In this document: positions 48,821-59,770 of the stretch, piece after piece
Numbering within the stretch: the first letter of the stretch is position 1
Layout: the number at the start of each line of letters is the position of its first letter
Source: Isoetes taiwanensis
Lineage: Eukaryota; Streptophyta; Lycopodiopsida; Isoetales; Isoetaceae
Direction of reading: 5' to 3'
Assembly: GCA_021234155.1 (NCBI GenBank)
Contig: JAJEKV010000010.1
Location: 13,692,538 to 13,756,537, forward strand
DNA: 64,000 bases
Position numbers and translations under genes: made by a program
The notes under the pieces: model-generated
What the model was told of the DNA's origin: nothing
The model's database searches: none
The model's input: only the letters and a program-made list of their open reading frames with translations

Positions 48821-49500
48821 TGTAACAGACTTGGGCACTTGATGGGCCAGTATACGTACTTATGTATGTATGTACATATGCATAACATGTATGCAGCATG
48901 AGTTCAGGGTTTCGTCTCTTTGGAAAAGGGATTATTGCAGAGCATGAAAGCAAGAAGCAATTCTGGACGTTTTGGAGCTCGAAGTTTGAAGAAATCATAT
49001 CTCGGCAATCCGATATCCCTTTTAGGTGATTTTTCTTGTGCTAGAAAGATTTCTGAGTAAGCTTTTTGGATTGGGTCTGCTCAGGCCAAAACTCATCCGT
49101 ATGAGAAAGTTATGACAGAACTTGTGATGCCAAGTCAGAATTGACTGCACTATGTATCTTTTTATGAAGTTTGATTCTTGGAGCTAGAAGATAATCTTTG
49201 GAGGCACAAGCAATTGCAAAGGGTAGAAGTCTATACATGAAGAAATTCTCAGGTGGGGTTTTGCTATTGATCAATTGAGGTGCTATGAGCTACCGTGATT
49301 AGTCTGTACATGATTTTAGCATGTACATATGATAAATTATAAAATTGTTGGAGACTCATAAGGCTATGGAACGTAACCAGTCAATGGAAACATATCTGGA
49401 AGGGCTAATTATTCTGCCAGCAAATGGTTTTTGCCTTTAGGAACAAAACAAGAAATAGATACATGATTAGTAGCTTAAATCGCACTAATTAAGGATTGCA
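48821..49500 (+). repeat. possible 3' LTR (partial) of the remnant
   Basis: Starts TGTAACAGACTTGG after a polypurine tract. There is no end or matching partner in the window. Confidence 0.3.
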
Positions 49501-49611
49501 AACTGGCATTTTCAACTGATGGCAATTGATAGCATTTTACTGTGCCATCAATTGATAGCATTTTAGTGCACGCTTGATGGCTTTTGAATTCATGTTTGAT
49601 GGCCATGGGAG

Positions 49612-49710
49612 GAGCATCAATACACCCTGAACCTTAGTTATGGCAAGAGCATCGATAGACCCTGAACCTAGTTATGGCAGGAGCATCGATAGACTTTGAA
49701 CCTAGTTATG
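49612..49710 (+). repeat. 34-bp tandem repeat, three units
   Basis: Units at 49612-49646, 49647-49680 and 49681-49710, built on GAGCATCGATAGACC and GAACCTAGTTATG. It is preceded by a shorter repeated motif CAATTGATAGCATTTTA at 49525-49565. Confidence 0.85.
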
Positions 49711-49715
49711 TTTAA

Positions 49716-50174
49716 ATGCATTTATACGGCATCTACTTAGAGCCTTGCGTGCCAGCTTTCCAAGGGTTCCAGAAACTTGCCATTGGACGAAGCTTGCCCT
49801 GTGTTTTTTGCCCCGTCCTGTTTAAGTGCACGGAATATGGAGGCTCCTCCCTAATGTCCACGAAAAGCAAAAACTTATGGGACACACATTTAGATAGGAC
49901 CTACCCCACCGACATTGGATCCTTCCCCCACTACCTTTACACTGATCATGCCCAATTTTACAAGGAAAGGTTGACTCTGTGGCCTTGCGGCCTTACGCAT
50001 GGCAATCCTAAAAAGAGGAACCCCAACCCTACATGTCTTGTCAATATCCAAAATGCACATTGGAATTATAGTGCTTTCCAAACAGTATTTTGCTTTTGCT
50101 TACCATCCGAAAGGATTCCTACCTACCACAAAGGTTGCTTAAGATCAGATTCAAGCATGTGCATAAACTTTTGA
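49716..50174 (+). CDS. hypothetical open frame, 152 codons
   Basis: This is the longest single open frame in the unique right part. It starts ATG and ends TGA. The product has many Cys, Pro and aromatic residues (about ten Cys) but no signal peptide that I can see and no known domain. It lies next to the 34-bp tandem repeat, and no neighbouring exon was identified. It may be chance. Confidence 0.2.
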   Translation: MHLYGIYLEPCVPAFQGFQKLAIGRSLPCVFCPVLFKCTEYGGSSLMSTKSKNLWDTHLDRTYPTDIGSFPHYLYTDHAQFYKERLTLWPCGLTHGNPKKRNPNPTCLVNIQNAHWNYSAFQTVFCFCLPSERIPTYHKGCLRSDSSMCINF

Positions 50175-51659
50175 ACCCCAAACAAATTACCTAGACTTGT
50201 CTGTTATGAAGATTGACAACTGCATTATAATAATTGGCATCCTCAATTTCATGAAATTTTATTTGGCCATTTCCTACCGAGTACACATAGACATGTTTAA
50301 AATAATGCATTACAAAAGATATCTCAAAGAGGCACATTTATATGAGGCTACGTGCACCACCTGCTAACTGCACACAATCTGCTAACTGCACACAATCTAA
50401 TGTAATAATTGGTCTCACAGATCCAAGGGGTTAAATAAAAGATCGATCTTCCTTACATGGCAAGTCAAATAAAAGGCCAAATTAATGCAAACTCCAAGTT
50501 ATGAAGAGTGGCACAGTTAATTCGGCCGAGGATAATGGACTATTGATGGAGGAAGGGCACTCTTGCAACTCCTGACTTCAGCAATGACTGATTATTTAAA
50601 CAAATTTGCTAAAGGCTATGTAAGAAAATCTTATTATCCCTAAATGCGCACAGACATCCTGCTTGCAAGATCTAGTTCTAAGCCTTTTTTTTTGCGTTTT
50701 TTTGTGAGGCAAACAGGACAAACATTTGCGTTTGGAGGAGATGTTTTAGATATAGTAGTTACATTTCGTTTGAGAAACTATTATCATTGTTTGTAGATAA
50801 GTGTAAAGTGCGCATTACTGCTACAAGGTCTTTCTGTGATGGCCGAACAATGTCTTACTGTGCCAGAAGTATTTTCCACTGCAATTTCATTTTAAGAAGT
50901 ACATGACGAAGGGTAAGCAATATATATCATAGATCTTTTGAGATTTTAGCTATTTTTAAAACCACATCTCACAGCTCCAATCTACAAAAATGAAAGCGCC
51001 AAAAAGGTTCAACAGGACATAATTACAGACCATAAAGGCAAAGACTCTAAGATGTTGCAATTGCCAGCCAAGGGAAGGGAGCCTCTCTTGGGCTTTTATG
51101 ACAGAAAACTCACGTATCCTATGCAGATATACTGCTTGGATGGATGCTGCATTTCATGAGCAGAAGATTTGGTTTTAGTCATTCTAGCCCTAGATAGAAG
51201 AACATTTTTAGCAAATAATAAGAGTCTTTCTATTTGAGTCCGTTCATCAGACCTCATATTGACCCCTCATCTAGGAAAGGATGGAGATGCGGTGCATCAT
51301 TCACATCATTTCTAAAACCACATCCCAAAGCTCCAATCTACAAATGAAAGCGCCAGAAAACTTGTGACAATTTCCACCTTACCTATCTTACTAGAACATT
51401 GAAAAGGTCCAATACCTCCCTACTAAACGCATGTTGAGCATTTCTCCAATTATTGTACCATGAAATGATGTCATGACTATGCATTCTCTGGAAGACGTGC
51501 CATGCATCCAGGATCATTCTGCAATTAGGATACATATATATATAAGTGAATCCTCAAAAGAAGAATCAAACTCAATTGCTTCTCTCAAACTTATGAACGA
51601 GCTTTCTATAAGCTATTATACACACAGAGTGTCCACACACATGCATTCAGAAGACAGAT
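50175..51659. other. non-genic stretch with a direct repeat
   Basis: No gene recognised. A repeat of about 45 bp (AAAACCACATC...AGCTCCAATCTACAAA...TGAAAGCGCCA) occurs at 50958-51002 and again at 51314-51357 in the same orientation, 355 bp apart. Confidence 0.6.
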
Positions 51660-52157
51660 AATAGACACCATGCATGTGGATATGCTCACCAAGTTGAGCA
51701 TATCCACCAAGCAAAGCCTTCCAAAGAACAACATAATGATCGATGATGCTATCAAATATTTTATGTGCATCACCTATATTTCCACATTTTATATACCTAT
51801 CAACAATTGCACTGCCTACAAAAAAAATGCACCTGTTTCTTACTGATGAAAGCGTGAACACGTTTCCCCATGTCAAGGGATGAGAATGCAGCGCATATCA
51901 GCTTGCAGCTCCCTAAAAAGCATCAGAGCAAATTTCCCATCATTATGTTGGGCATATCCAATACTCAATGCAGTGCATGACACAACATCTCTTGCTTGAA
52001 GCCTATTAAATACAGAACATAGCCTGCTGCTTTTGATGTACTTACATATCAACAAGAGCAATCCCCACAACAAGTTCAGGCTCAAACCCATATTGCATGA
52101 TGGATGCATGGACCCGTTTTCCATAAATCTCAGCTGCTAAAACTGGAGTAATGAGCA
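51660..52157 (-). pseudogene. PPR protein fragment (PLS class)
   Basis: Read on the minus strand, three partial PPR units follow each other: GKRVHASIMQYGFEPELVVG (near 52120-52060), ARDVVSCTALSIGYAQH with the following ALMLFRELQAD (about 52010-51890), and FVGSAIVDRYIKCGNIGDAH with KIFDSI and ALLGGYAQLG (about 51820-51690). This is the pattern of plant organellar RNA-editing PPR proteins of the PLS class. There is a stop after LVDM near 52035 and frame shifts between units, and neither N-terminus nor E/DYW domain is present. It is a decayed fragment. Confidence 0.8.
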
Positions 52158-52161
52158 TGGC

Positions 52162-52502
52162 ATGTCTTTGGGTAGCTGCATGGGAAGAGGAAGGGGTATT
52201 TATGAACGGGAGAAGTACGTTAGGAGCAACATTGCAAGGATGAAGGCGGAGGCAAAACTGAAGTGGATGGCGGTAGCGATGGTGGTGATGCTAAGCTGCA
52301 AGATGGAGGTTGGGCAGGCAAGGCTGCCCGGATTGCGGGGGAGCCTGGATTGCCAAAACCAGATCCATTGAAAAATCCATTGCCAAAACCAGATCCACCC
52401 AAAAATCCATCGGCAGGTCTTCCGCGTCCAAAAGATACACCTCTAGCAAATGGGTCATCGCCTGCCATCCCTCCAATTCCATGTCCTCCGCCGCGCCTTT
52501 AG
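52162..52502 (+). CDS. possible small secreted proline-rich protein, frame split
   Basis: A first frame from 52162 contains the hydrophobic stretch WMAVAMVVMLS, which could be a signal peptide or anchor (internal ATG at 52267). A second frame (+1) from about 52310 to the TAG at 52500 is proline-rich: PKPDPLKNPLPKPDPPKNP and PPIPCPPPRL. One 1-nt change near the G-run at 52336-52341 would link them. A poly(A)-like AATAAA follows at 52551. The opposite strand has a glycine-rich open frame at 52468-52220, so strand choice rests on the hydrophobic start and the poly(A)-like signal. Not a family I can name. Confidence 0.4.
52350..52409 (+). repeat. 30-bp in-frame repeat, two units
   Basis: 52350-52379 and 52380-52409 differ at three bases. 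They encode the LPKPDP-KNP repeats of the proline-rich frame. Confidence 0.85.
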
Positions 52503-52658
52503 AAGCCTGGGTCGTTTACGATTCTTGTGTTTGAAATACTCTATGACATATAATAAAACGTTTTGGATTCATTAAGCTAATGCTTTTCGCCTTCTTGTTT
52601 TTAATCTTTAAAATTGGGTGTTTAATTTGAACATTCATTTGTATAGATAGAGATAGTA

Positions 52659-52870
52659 AAGGACGGTTGGGCTGCATTCAGCCTTATCCGCCAATGTGAT
52701 GTCGCCACGTGGCACATTATCTTTTTGTGGATTTCTCCTTGGTCTACATTCTATCATTGCTGGTCGACATTCTGAATTTTGTTCTGATGTTGGTCCACGT
52801 TCTGTACAAAGAACATCTGTGCCATCCACGTGGCAGCGATCAATGGCTGAAATGCAGCCCAGCCGTCCTT
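52659..52870. mobile_element. MITE-like inverted repeat with two G-boxes
   Basis: The left end AAGGACGGTTGGGCTGCAT and the right end (reverse complement AAGGACGGCTGGGCTGCAT) form terminal inverted repeats that continue imperfectly for about 60 bp. Total length is 212 bp. Each arm has a CACGTG (52706-52711 and 52827-52832) inside CCACGTGGCA. No clear target-site duplication. CACGTG is the G-box bound by plant bZIP and bHLH factors, so copies of this element could move such sites. Confidence 0.7.
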
Positions 52871-53167
52871 CACGTTAATCAATGGCCATAGGCTTGATTC
52901 CGGCCTTGGGCCAAACCGAATCAGCCTCGGCGTCGGCCATTTTCCTTATAATCAATGGGATCCCCCATAGATTATCAATGTTGGAGTTTAGGACCAGGTG
53001 TTGCTCTAGTATGGCCTTAAACCATCTTGTCAAGAGATGAGAATGCAGCACATGCACTTGGGAATCCAACCTGCTATTTCTCCTCGCAGCTCGCATCCCA
53101 ATAAATAGGTGTATATTACACCTTTCTTTATCAAACTCTCTAGTGTAAATGGAGAGTCTGATAATTA

Positions 53168-53193
53168 AGTTATCACTCCTCGGAGTGATAACT
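53168..53193. other. perfect 12-bp hairpin
   Basis: AGTTATCACTCC, loop TC, GGAGTGATAACT. It overlaps the palindrome GATAACTAGTTATC. It may belong to the foldback element that follows. Confidence 0.85.
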
Positions 53194-53230
53194 AGTTATC
53201 AGTACTAGGAAATAATTAATTATCAGTCCA

Positions 53231-53421
53231 ATAAGGTGGTTTTAGCTCGACTGATAATCAAAAATGCGTGGCCTCGGTTGTACGTCCTCGGCTAGATATT
53301 TGCATGTAACGCCTCGGCCCGGCCTTCGGCCCTAGCGGGCCTTGGCCTTACGTGCAAATATCTGGCCTCGGACGTACAGCCACGCATTTTTGGTTATCAG
53401 CCGCAGATAACTTTACCTTAT
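53231..53421. mobile_element. foldback element, about 190 bp
   Basis: The two halves are inverted copies over their whole length: CTGATAATCAAAAATGCGTGG near 53260-53280 pairs with CCACGCATTTTTGGTTATCAG near 53380-53400, and AGATATTTGCA with TGCAAATATCT. The centre is the GC-rich palindrome around GGCCTTCGGCC (53326). The outer ends ATAAGGT/ACCTTAT also pair. No gene inside. Confidence 0.85.
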
Positions 53422-56400
53422 ATCACGATGTTGCATTGTATCAATCTTGTTCATTTGGGATTTTCAGCTTTGGCCAACAACCTTTTTTTTTAAGTTGATT
53501 TCCCATGATTTTTGGGGTTTTGGTCGCCAGAAAAATTTACCGATCTCCAAAAATCGTAGAAGTTTTTATCCCTATGATTTTTGTTCTTGGATTTTTACTC
53601 GAGGGCATGCCACAAAGCAACTCCATGCATCACCATGGAGGCCTCAGCCTCCATAACCATGTCATAGGCCACCGTCTAAACTCGTTCTTTAATGCATTCT
53701 TGCTTTCTCGATGTTTTTTTTTTTTTTGTCCAAATTTTCATCTCGGCATGCATATCCGGCAATGTTTAGAAGGAGATTTTGAGTCACAAAAAGACGGTTC
53801 TCTTTTTTTTTTTTTTTTTTTCCACTGGAGCATTAAAAGCAGCAAGGAAGCTGATGCCTTCCATTGTTAGAGGCTCCATCAACATTTTTGAGAAGAAAAC
53901 AGAGACATGATGCGATCTAGACTTTGTCTATTCTTTTTTAGGTATTGGACTTCTGCTTTTCCATCTTTGCTATTTTCGTTAGCATGATTTTTTATAGGAC
54001 CATTCGTCAAGTAAAACATAGCATATTGCCTGCTAAGCTTCTGTAGGTATTCTAAGCTCAGGACCTAGCATGTTGCTCAGTTCTAAGCCTCGATAGATAT
54101 CCTAAGCTTAGGCAACTATGTATAAGATGTTGTTTTTACCTGGTAAAACCGTGAGGCTTCAATATGCTGTTTTCTGTGGTACTTTATATTTGCTGTTTCA
54201 TCTCATTGTCTTCCATCATACAAGCAATTTTCCTCATTGGTAATGCAAAAGCAATAGTCATGATTAGAACACTAGGTGTATGCAGAGGTATATGCAGAGA
54301 TGGAGATTGTTGACCAAAAAATTTGATAATCCAATGCTTGAACTTGAAAACTGCCAGATGACAAAGTTCTTTCAATGTAATGAGAAGTTTTATTTGGCCG
54401 CATGCTTTTTAGGTTGTGCTTAAAATCAGAATAGGTATGAATTCTTAAATAACTGGTAGATGTTTGTTAAATTGTAGTTCTCTCTCCGTCATGAATAATT
54501 ACCCCATAACGTTGCAGAGAAATTTCCAAGTCTGATGTTGGTATTTTTTTTTAGATAATGTGTTATTCAAGGTGGCACAAAGGTCCGCTAATACACAAAG
54601 CGTTATTGGCTCTACCTGATCAAGGGCAAAAGCTCTGCTTGATGCACTGGCCACCAGTTTTTCTTGAGACGTAAACTATTCAAGTTCAATATAATCTAGG
54701 TAATAACATGTTCTGTCTCTCCATGCTCTTCCATAATTGTCCTTCTTTGTTCATTTATTTTGGCACAATTAATTCCATAAAGCTTTGTAGTTTGGTTTAT
54801 AGTCAAGAATAAGTGTGACTACACACAAAGAATAAGTGAAGGCTCCCCAGGACAATTCAAGTCTTAGTGAGATGGGTAGACTTAAAGTGTGTCGCTTTAA
54901 CAATGCTTGCAATTGTTATTTGGCTGAACTTAAAACAATCTGTTGTAGTTTCTTCCATGCATCTTTTTGTCTGGGGTTACTTCTATATCGATATTCGAAC
55001 TAGTGCTTCATAGTAGTGGGCTACTTGGTAGTTTGTAAATGGGTTTCGCCTTGCAATTAAATGTATTGTAGATTTTTTGCAGCATGTTAATTCTAACGTC
55101 TCCAAAATTGGCCCCACAATCGGATGTTATACTCAAACTTGCTCTAAATCTGGCTTTAACCCAGTTGACGCCATTTAGAAAGTAGAAATATAAAAGGATT
55201 TGTAGCATATTTTTTAAATTGATCACACCCTCTACATGCACAGGAATTATTAGATGTCGAGTTGGTTGCATTTTATTGCACACTTTGGCAACCCTATTAT
55301 GTTGTTGTACAGATTCTTACCCCAAAAGCAAGCCCTTCTTTGTCAAAGGATACCTCTATTTCTCGAAACTTCAACTTCTCCTAAAAGTGAATATGGCAAA
55401 GGTACTTACTATAATTATTAGGATTGCTCTTTTGTCACGATGCTGATTTTAACTTGGCATTATAATCCGTAATAGGTGTTGTTGCACTGTCTAAGGATGG
55501 CGATTTTAACTTCCCATTGTAATCTGTAATAGGCGGAGTTGTTGCACAGTCTAACGATGGGTTAGTTATGTAGATCAATCGAATTATGTACTATCATGCC
55601 CTTTCTTATTTGATGCTGAAGATGTTACACCACTTGAATAAAAATATCCATTATGAATAAAGACCATCACATGGGAACTTGAGTTGGCTGCAGGGATGTG
55701 CGAAGCCCTAGGCACTTTCTTCATATTGTTGATTTTGGCAAATTCCATGCTCTAGCAGGTCGTTTAGAGTATAGTATAGATTATAAATATTGCACACGCG
55801 ATTCTGTATTTGTTTTTCGGCCAAATTGGAGATCACCATATGAACATGGACGTTATACTCCAATGAAATTGTTGGGATGGAGCCATGCAACACTTGCATT
55901 CCTATTCTTATATCTCTAAACTTTCACACAAGGCAATGGTATTCAAAGGTCTGTTTATCTTAAGACAACTTGGATACCATGTAATTCCCATGGATTTGTC
56001 TTTGAATTCAATCACCATCATGCTCTATTATCCGTAATGAGGATAGTATTGTGGAAGACAGTGCAACAGGTCATGAGAAAGGAGTTTGAGAAAAAGAGGT
56101 GGTTTGGGCTTTCATTGTGAGGTAAACATCTCTTTTTATTTGGAATGAAGAGTTGAAGCCACTTATAGACTATCATGTGGCATAGCCAATTCTAAAACAA
56201 CTGTCTTGAAACTGAAAGTATTTAATGTGCTAAACTTGATGAGGAGCATTTTGCTAGCACATTTTTTAGATGCAATTCCTCCTCTGAAAATTGTCTCCAT
56301 TATTATATGAATTTCTATATCCTATGCACATAACTTTTCTAGGAAAATTATTGAAGCCCAGATCTAATTTTGTCCATTTGCCTCAACATAGATAATCTAT

Positions 56401-57415
56401 CTATTATGATTGCTGTGATCCACTCTAGACACACTTCTCTTACACACACCTTGACTGTGCATTTATCATTTAAGTTCTTTACCACAGATTGGTAGAAATC
56501 TTTCATTATTTCCCATGCATTTCGGCTTTGTTGTATCCCCTTATGAAAACAGCCCTGATTTGCAATGGCTAGGCATTCTTGAAGTGCTATTGGATTGAAT
56601 AGAATTCAAAGACAATAAATACAGAGCTACCCTTCTAGAAGAAAGGGCATTTGTTTAATTCCTCCACTACTTCTTGCATGGAAATGCAGGATCCAAAACT
56701 TGAAAGCACGAGTTTTGTGCAAGCTATTTTTTAAATGGTTGAACTCATTTTTGTACTGGCTCGAACGTGATGTCAAGGAGTTCATGTAACCATTAAGCAA
56801 TGGCCTTATCTTTAATATGAGAAACCTGAAAATCTTAGAGTAGAATACTTGCCAATCGTATGTCCATGTGTTTCACGTTGCAGAAGCAAAGGCTAACTCT
56901 AATTTGCCTGCAAGCAAAAATTCATTGATGTAACAAGCTTTACCATGTTTTTGAATTTTGTGTCCTTTGCACTTTCAAATATAATGTTTTTCGAAATTTC
57001 ATGGACATTTCTGGTCAATTTTGTGGGATAAAAGGCTGATGAACTTCTAGATTGAAAGTCTTCAAAGATTTTACATTAGTTTCGTAGCAAACCAGTTGTG
57101 TCTATAACTTGCTAAGTTCGAATATATTTTTTAATAAAGTATATTATAAATGTCAATGTAGATTATTTGACTTCCCTAAAGCATTGATTACAGCAACTCC
57201 AAATACAATGCCTATTATGTGCCCTTATTTACTCAAACCTACAATGTAATTTTGAAATTTGTTAAGGCAAATGACATGCCAATAAACACATAGTTTTAAT
57301 ATGTGGTGCCTACAAATCCTTAACATACCGTTGAGGTGGTCAGATACCGAGTCTATGCTAAGCTTCAAAATATCACTTTGTATAGCAAAAAGAGTCAAAT
57401 ACTTAGGGCTCAATT
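53422..57415. other. non-genic stretch
   Basis: No recognisable gene. There are T-runs at about 53715-53727 and 53800-53822. Short open frames here show no domain. Confidence 0.6.
55442..55559 (+). repeat. about 60-bp tandem duplication
   Basis: 55442-55499 and 55500-55559 share GATTTTAACTT, GTAATAGG and GTTGTTGCAC in the same order, with several differences. Confidence 0.8.
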
Positions 57416-57421
57416 AATCGA

Positions 57422-57560
57422 GCAAAAATCAATGCAGTTATGGAATGGCCAACCCTAAAGAACGTGCATGATGTTAGAAGTTTTCTTGGATTAAAAAGGT
57501 ATCGCAAAAGGACTTTGATTGCACCGCTCTTCGACCAAAAAAATGAGAAAATCAGAGATT
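57422..57560 (+). pseudogene. Ty3/gypsy reverse transcriptase fragment
   Basis: The frame reads INAVMEWPTLKNVHDVRSFL then GLKRYRK and IAPLF. This is the end of a Ty3/gypsy RT (W-P-x-P...VRSFLGL...Y-RR...I-PL). Only about 45 codons are present. It is on the opposite strand to the two gypsy elements and is a separate relic. Confidence 0.8.
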
Positions 57561-57839
57561 GAAGATCCAAAGAAGGACATTTTGGTAGCAACATATGCTA
57601 GCAAATTCGCAACAGAAACAGTTCTCATGCTGGAAGAAAGGATGCTGGCATACAACTTTAAGAAAATGAATTATGCAGAGCCCGCTACTCCACCCATGAT
57701 CAAGGTACCCTTGACTATATTAAGAGCTTTACAGATTTGAAGACATTACTTACTGTGGAAACTGTATTAGTTTCGGATAGGATACTAGTACCAGAGTCTC
57801 CAATATATCTTCATCCAATAACTTAAGGCAAAGAAAGTG

Positions 57840-58210
57840 GATGGAGCTTGTTAGCCCTGTGGATTAATATAGGCATAAGTGGCACCGGCCACATATCTCT
57901 ATCATATTGGACCATCCAAGATCTAAGGTCCAGATTTTAACCTAGTCTTGTGGTAGGTGAGAAGTCGTTTAGGTTTAGGGTTTTGTCCTACTATGTAAGG
58001 AGATTTTTTCATCTTTGTTTAGCTTTTCTGAACATCAATATAGTTTAGATTCATTTGTTCATTCTTTGTCCTTGTCCTTGTTCTTGGAATTCCCATCCAC
58101 CTTGTTTTGCCGATCCATGATCATTTAGAACAGCCTTGTAGCATTCGACAATCATGGGCTACCGCTGCAAGGTATACATCTAGAACCTAGACTAACATTG
58201 GTGCTGTTAT
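57840..58210 (+). repeat. possible LTR end with PBS
   Basis: A TA-rich leader-like region ends CTAACA, followed by TTGGTGCTGTTATG, which could be a PBS. The start of the LTR and a partner were not found. Weak. Confidence 0.25.
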
Positions 58211-59441
58211 GTCAGGATTCACTCTCATGATCCTTTTCTTGGTATTGGATAAGGATGACAGACTTATCATCTAGTCTTCTTTCAAGAAGAAAAAGATTGT
58301 CAGATGTTATTTTAAGCTTTGATTCTGCAGCAATTTTGTATCAAAAAACTTTACCATCTCGGATGGCCTTTGGTGTCTGTCTCCTTCCCACCAACCAATA
58401 TGGGGGAGGGATTGTGGATCCAAATAGTAGCAGCAACGGAATGGACCTGGGATGTCCGAACAAAAAACAATTTAGAAGAATTATGAACGAGAATAGTAGA
58501 GCAAATTGCAATCAATTATCTCATCGTCTAAGGTATAAAAAAAATAAAGAATTCATCTGAGTTTTCTTTTTGGAGAAGGCTTTTTGGCAAGCCCTGACAT
58601 TTCTATTGCAAAATTGTGCAATATATTTTTGTTCGGCAAAAAGTGTTGGGAACCGACCCTCTTAAAACTATTTGCAAACAAATACAGTCTAGCCCTAAAG
58701 ATCTGTTTTAGCTTCTGCCAGAATGCAATGAGCTTTCATATCTTTGGTATCTTTCTACACCTTTGCCCCTATAAATACAAAACTACAAATTTCAGGGCTC
58801 TATTTGGCAAGAGCTGTAAGTTTCCATCCATTACATGCCTTATATAAATACAAGTAACATGGGGCTAAGTCATGAATACGTCACTATACCATGGACATCT
58901 TAACATATTATATGCTATTAAGGAGCATAATGGGGTGATATATTACATTAATCAACATTGCAAAAATACACTGAAACACTGGAAATACTTGATAGATCAG
59001 AGCAGAGTACAAGGGCTTGAACTAGAAGGCTCAATATTGGCATTGGATCGGAATTGTTTGATAAGAATGAGCCTCCTATATATATGTCTAGTCCAATAGT
59101 TCGAATCGTGCAACTCCAGTGGACGAGATTGTGCCAAGTGTCCTACATGCATGGTTCTAGAATGTTCTAGAACCTCATCAAAATAGCTTTGCATATGAAG
59201 AATACGGAAGGGAAATTCTTCAACAAGCCTTGGTAGTTCACTTGGCAAAAATGCATGATTTACAACTAAAAGGTTGACAGTTCGAGCTTAAAAGTCGCAC
59301 TTAATTAAAGTGGGTCAGATTCTGACGTTTGGGACTCCTGCAGAAAATGGAACTCTTACACACCATGAGCTGAGAAAGTCTCAAGATAGAATTGAATCAC
59401 CACTAGAGTTTCATGATACAATAAGAACGATATTCACAAAG
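58211..59441. other. non-genic stretch
   Basis: Open frames at 58255-58560 and 58584-58847 have no recognised domain. Nothing else seen. Confidence 0.5.
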
Positions 59442-59613
59442 AAGAATTCGAGAAAAGAGCAATATTTACAAAAAAAAATGAGGTCTGCTAGCGTGAGGAG
59501 GTTGGGCAAAGGGGCAAATAAGGAAAGAAGAATTCGAGAAAAGAGCAATATTTACAAAAAAAAATGAGGTCTGCTAGCGTGAGGAGGTTGGGCAAAGGGG
59601 CAAATAAGGAAAG
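59442..59613 (+). repeat. perfect 86-bp tandem duplication
   Basis: 59442-59527 and 59528-59613 look identical base for base. The unit begins AAGAATTCGAG and ends AATAAGGAAAG. The perfect match implies a recent event or gene conversion. Confidence 0.92.
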
Positions 59614-59770
59614 GCAGAGGAAGGGGTTAAGAAGTGGTGGAAGGGGCAAAGGGGAGGGGGAAAAAGGGAGGGGCAAAAGGTGCAAAGAAGGGCAACCGGG
59701 TGGAAGGGGCAAAGGGGAGGAAAAAAAAAAAGGGGCAAAAGGTGCAAAGATGGACATCGGGGGTTGGGGG
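59614..59770 (+). repeat. purine-rich tract with G-quadruplex potential
   Basis: Five G-runs of 3-5 lie within 59643-59673 (59643-59646, 59651-59654, 59656-59660, 59666-59668, 59670-59673), enough for a G-quadruplex on the plus strand. A unit of about 60 bp (GGAAGGGGCAAAGGGGAGG ... GGGGCAAAAGGTGCAAAGA) is repeated twice. Confidence 0.8.

Noticed and set aside
52220-52468. Minus-strand glycine-rich open frame opposite the proline-rich frame
   Set aside because: Gly/Pro mirror frames arise from one GC-biased repeat; the plus strand has a hydrophobic leader and a poly(A)-like signal, so that strand was preferred.
59095-59110. GTTCGAATC, like a tRNA B box
   Set aside because: No matching A box or cloverleaf could be drawn around it.
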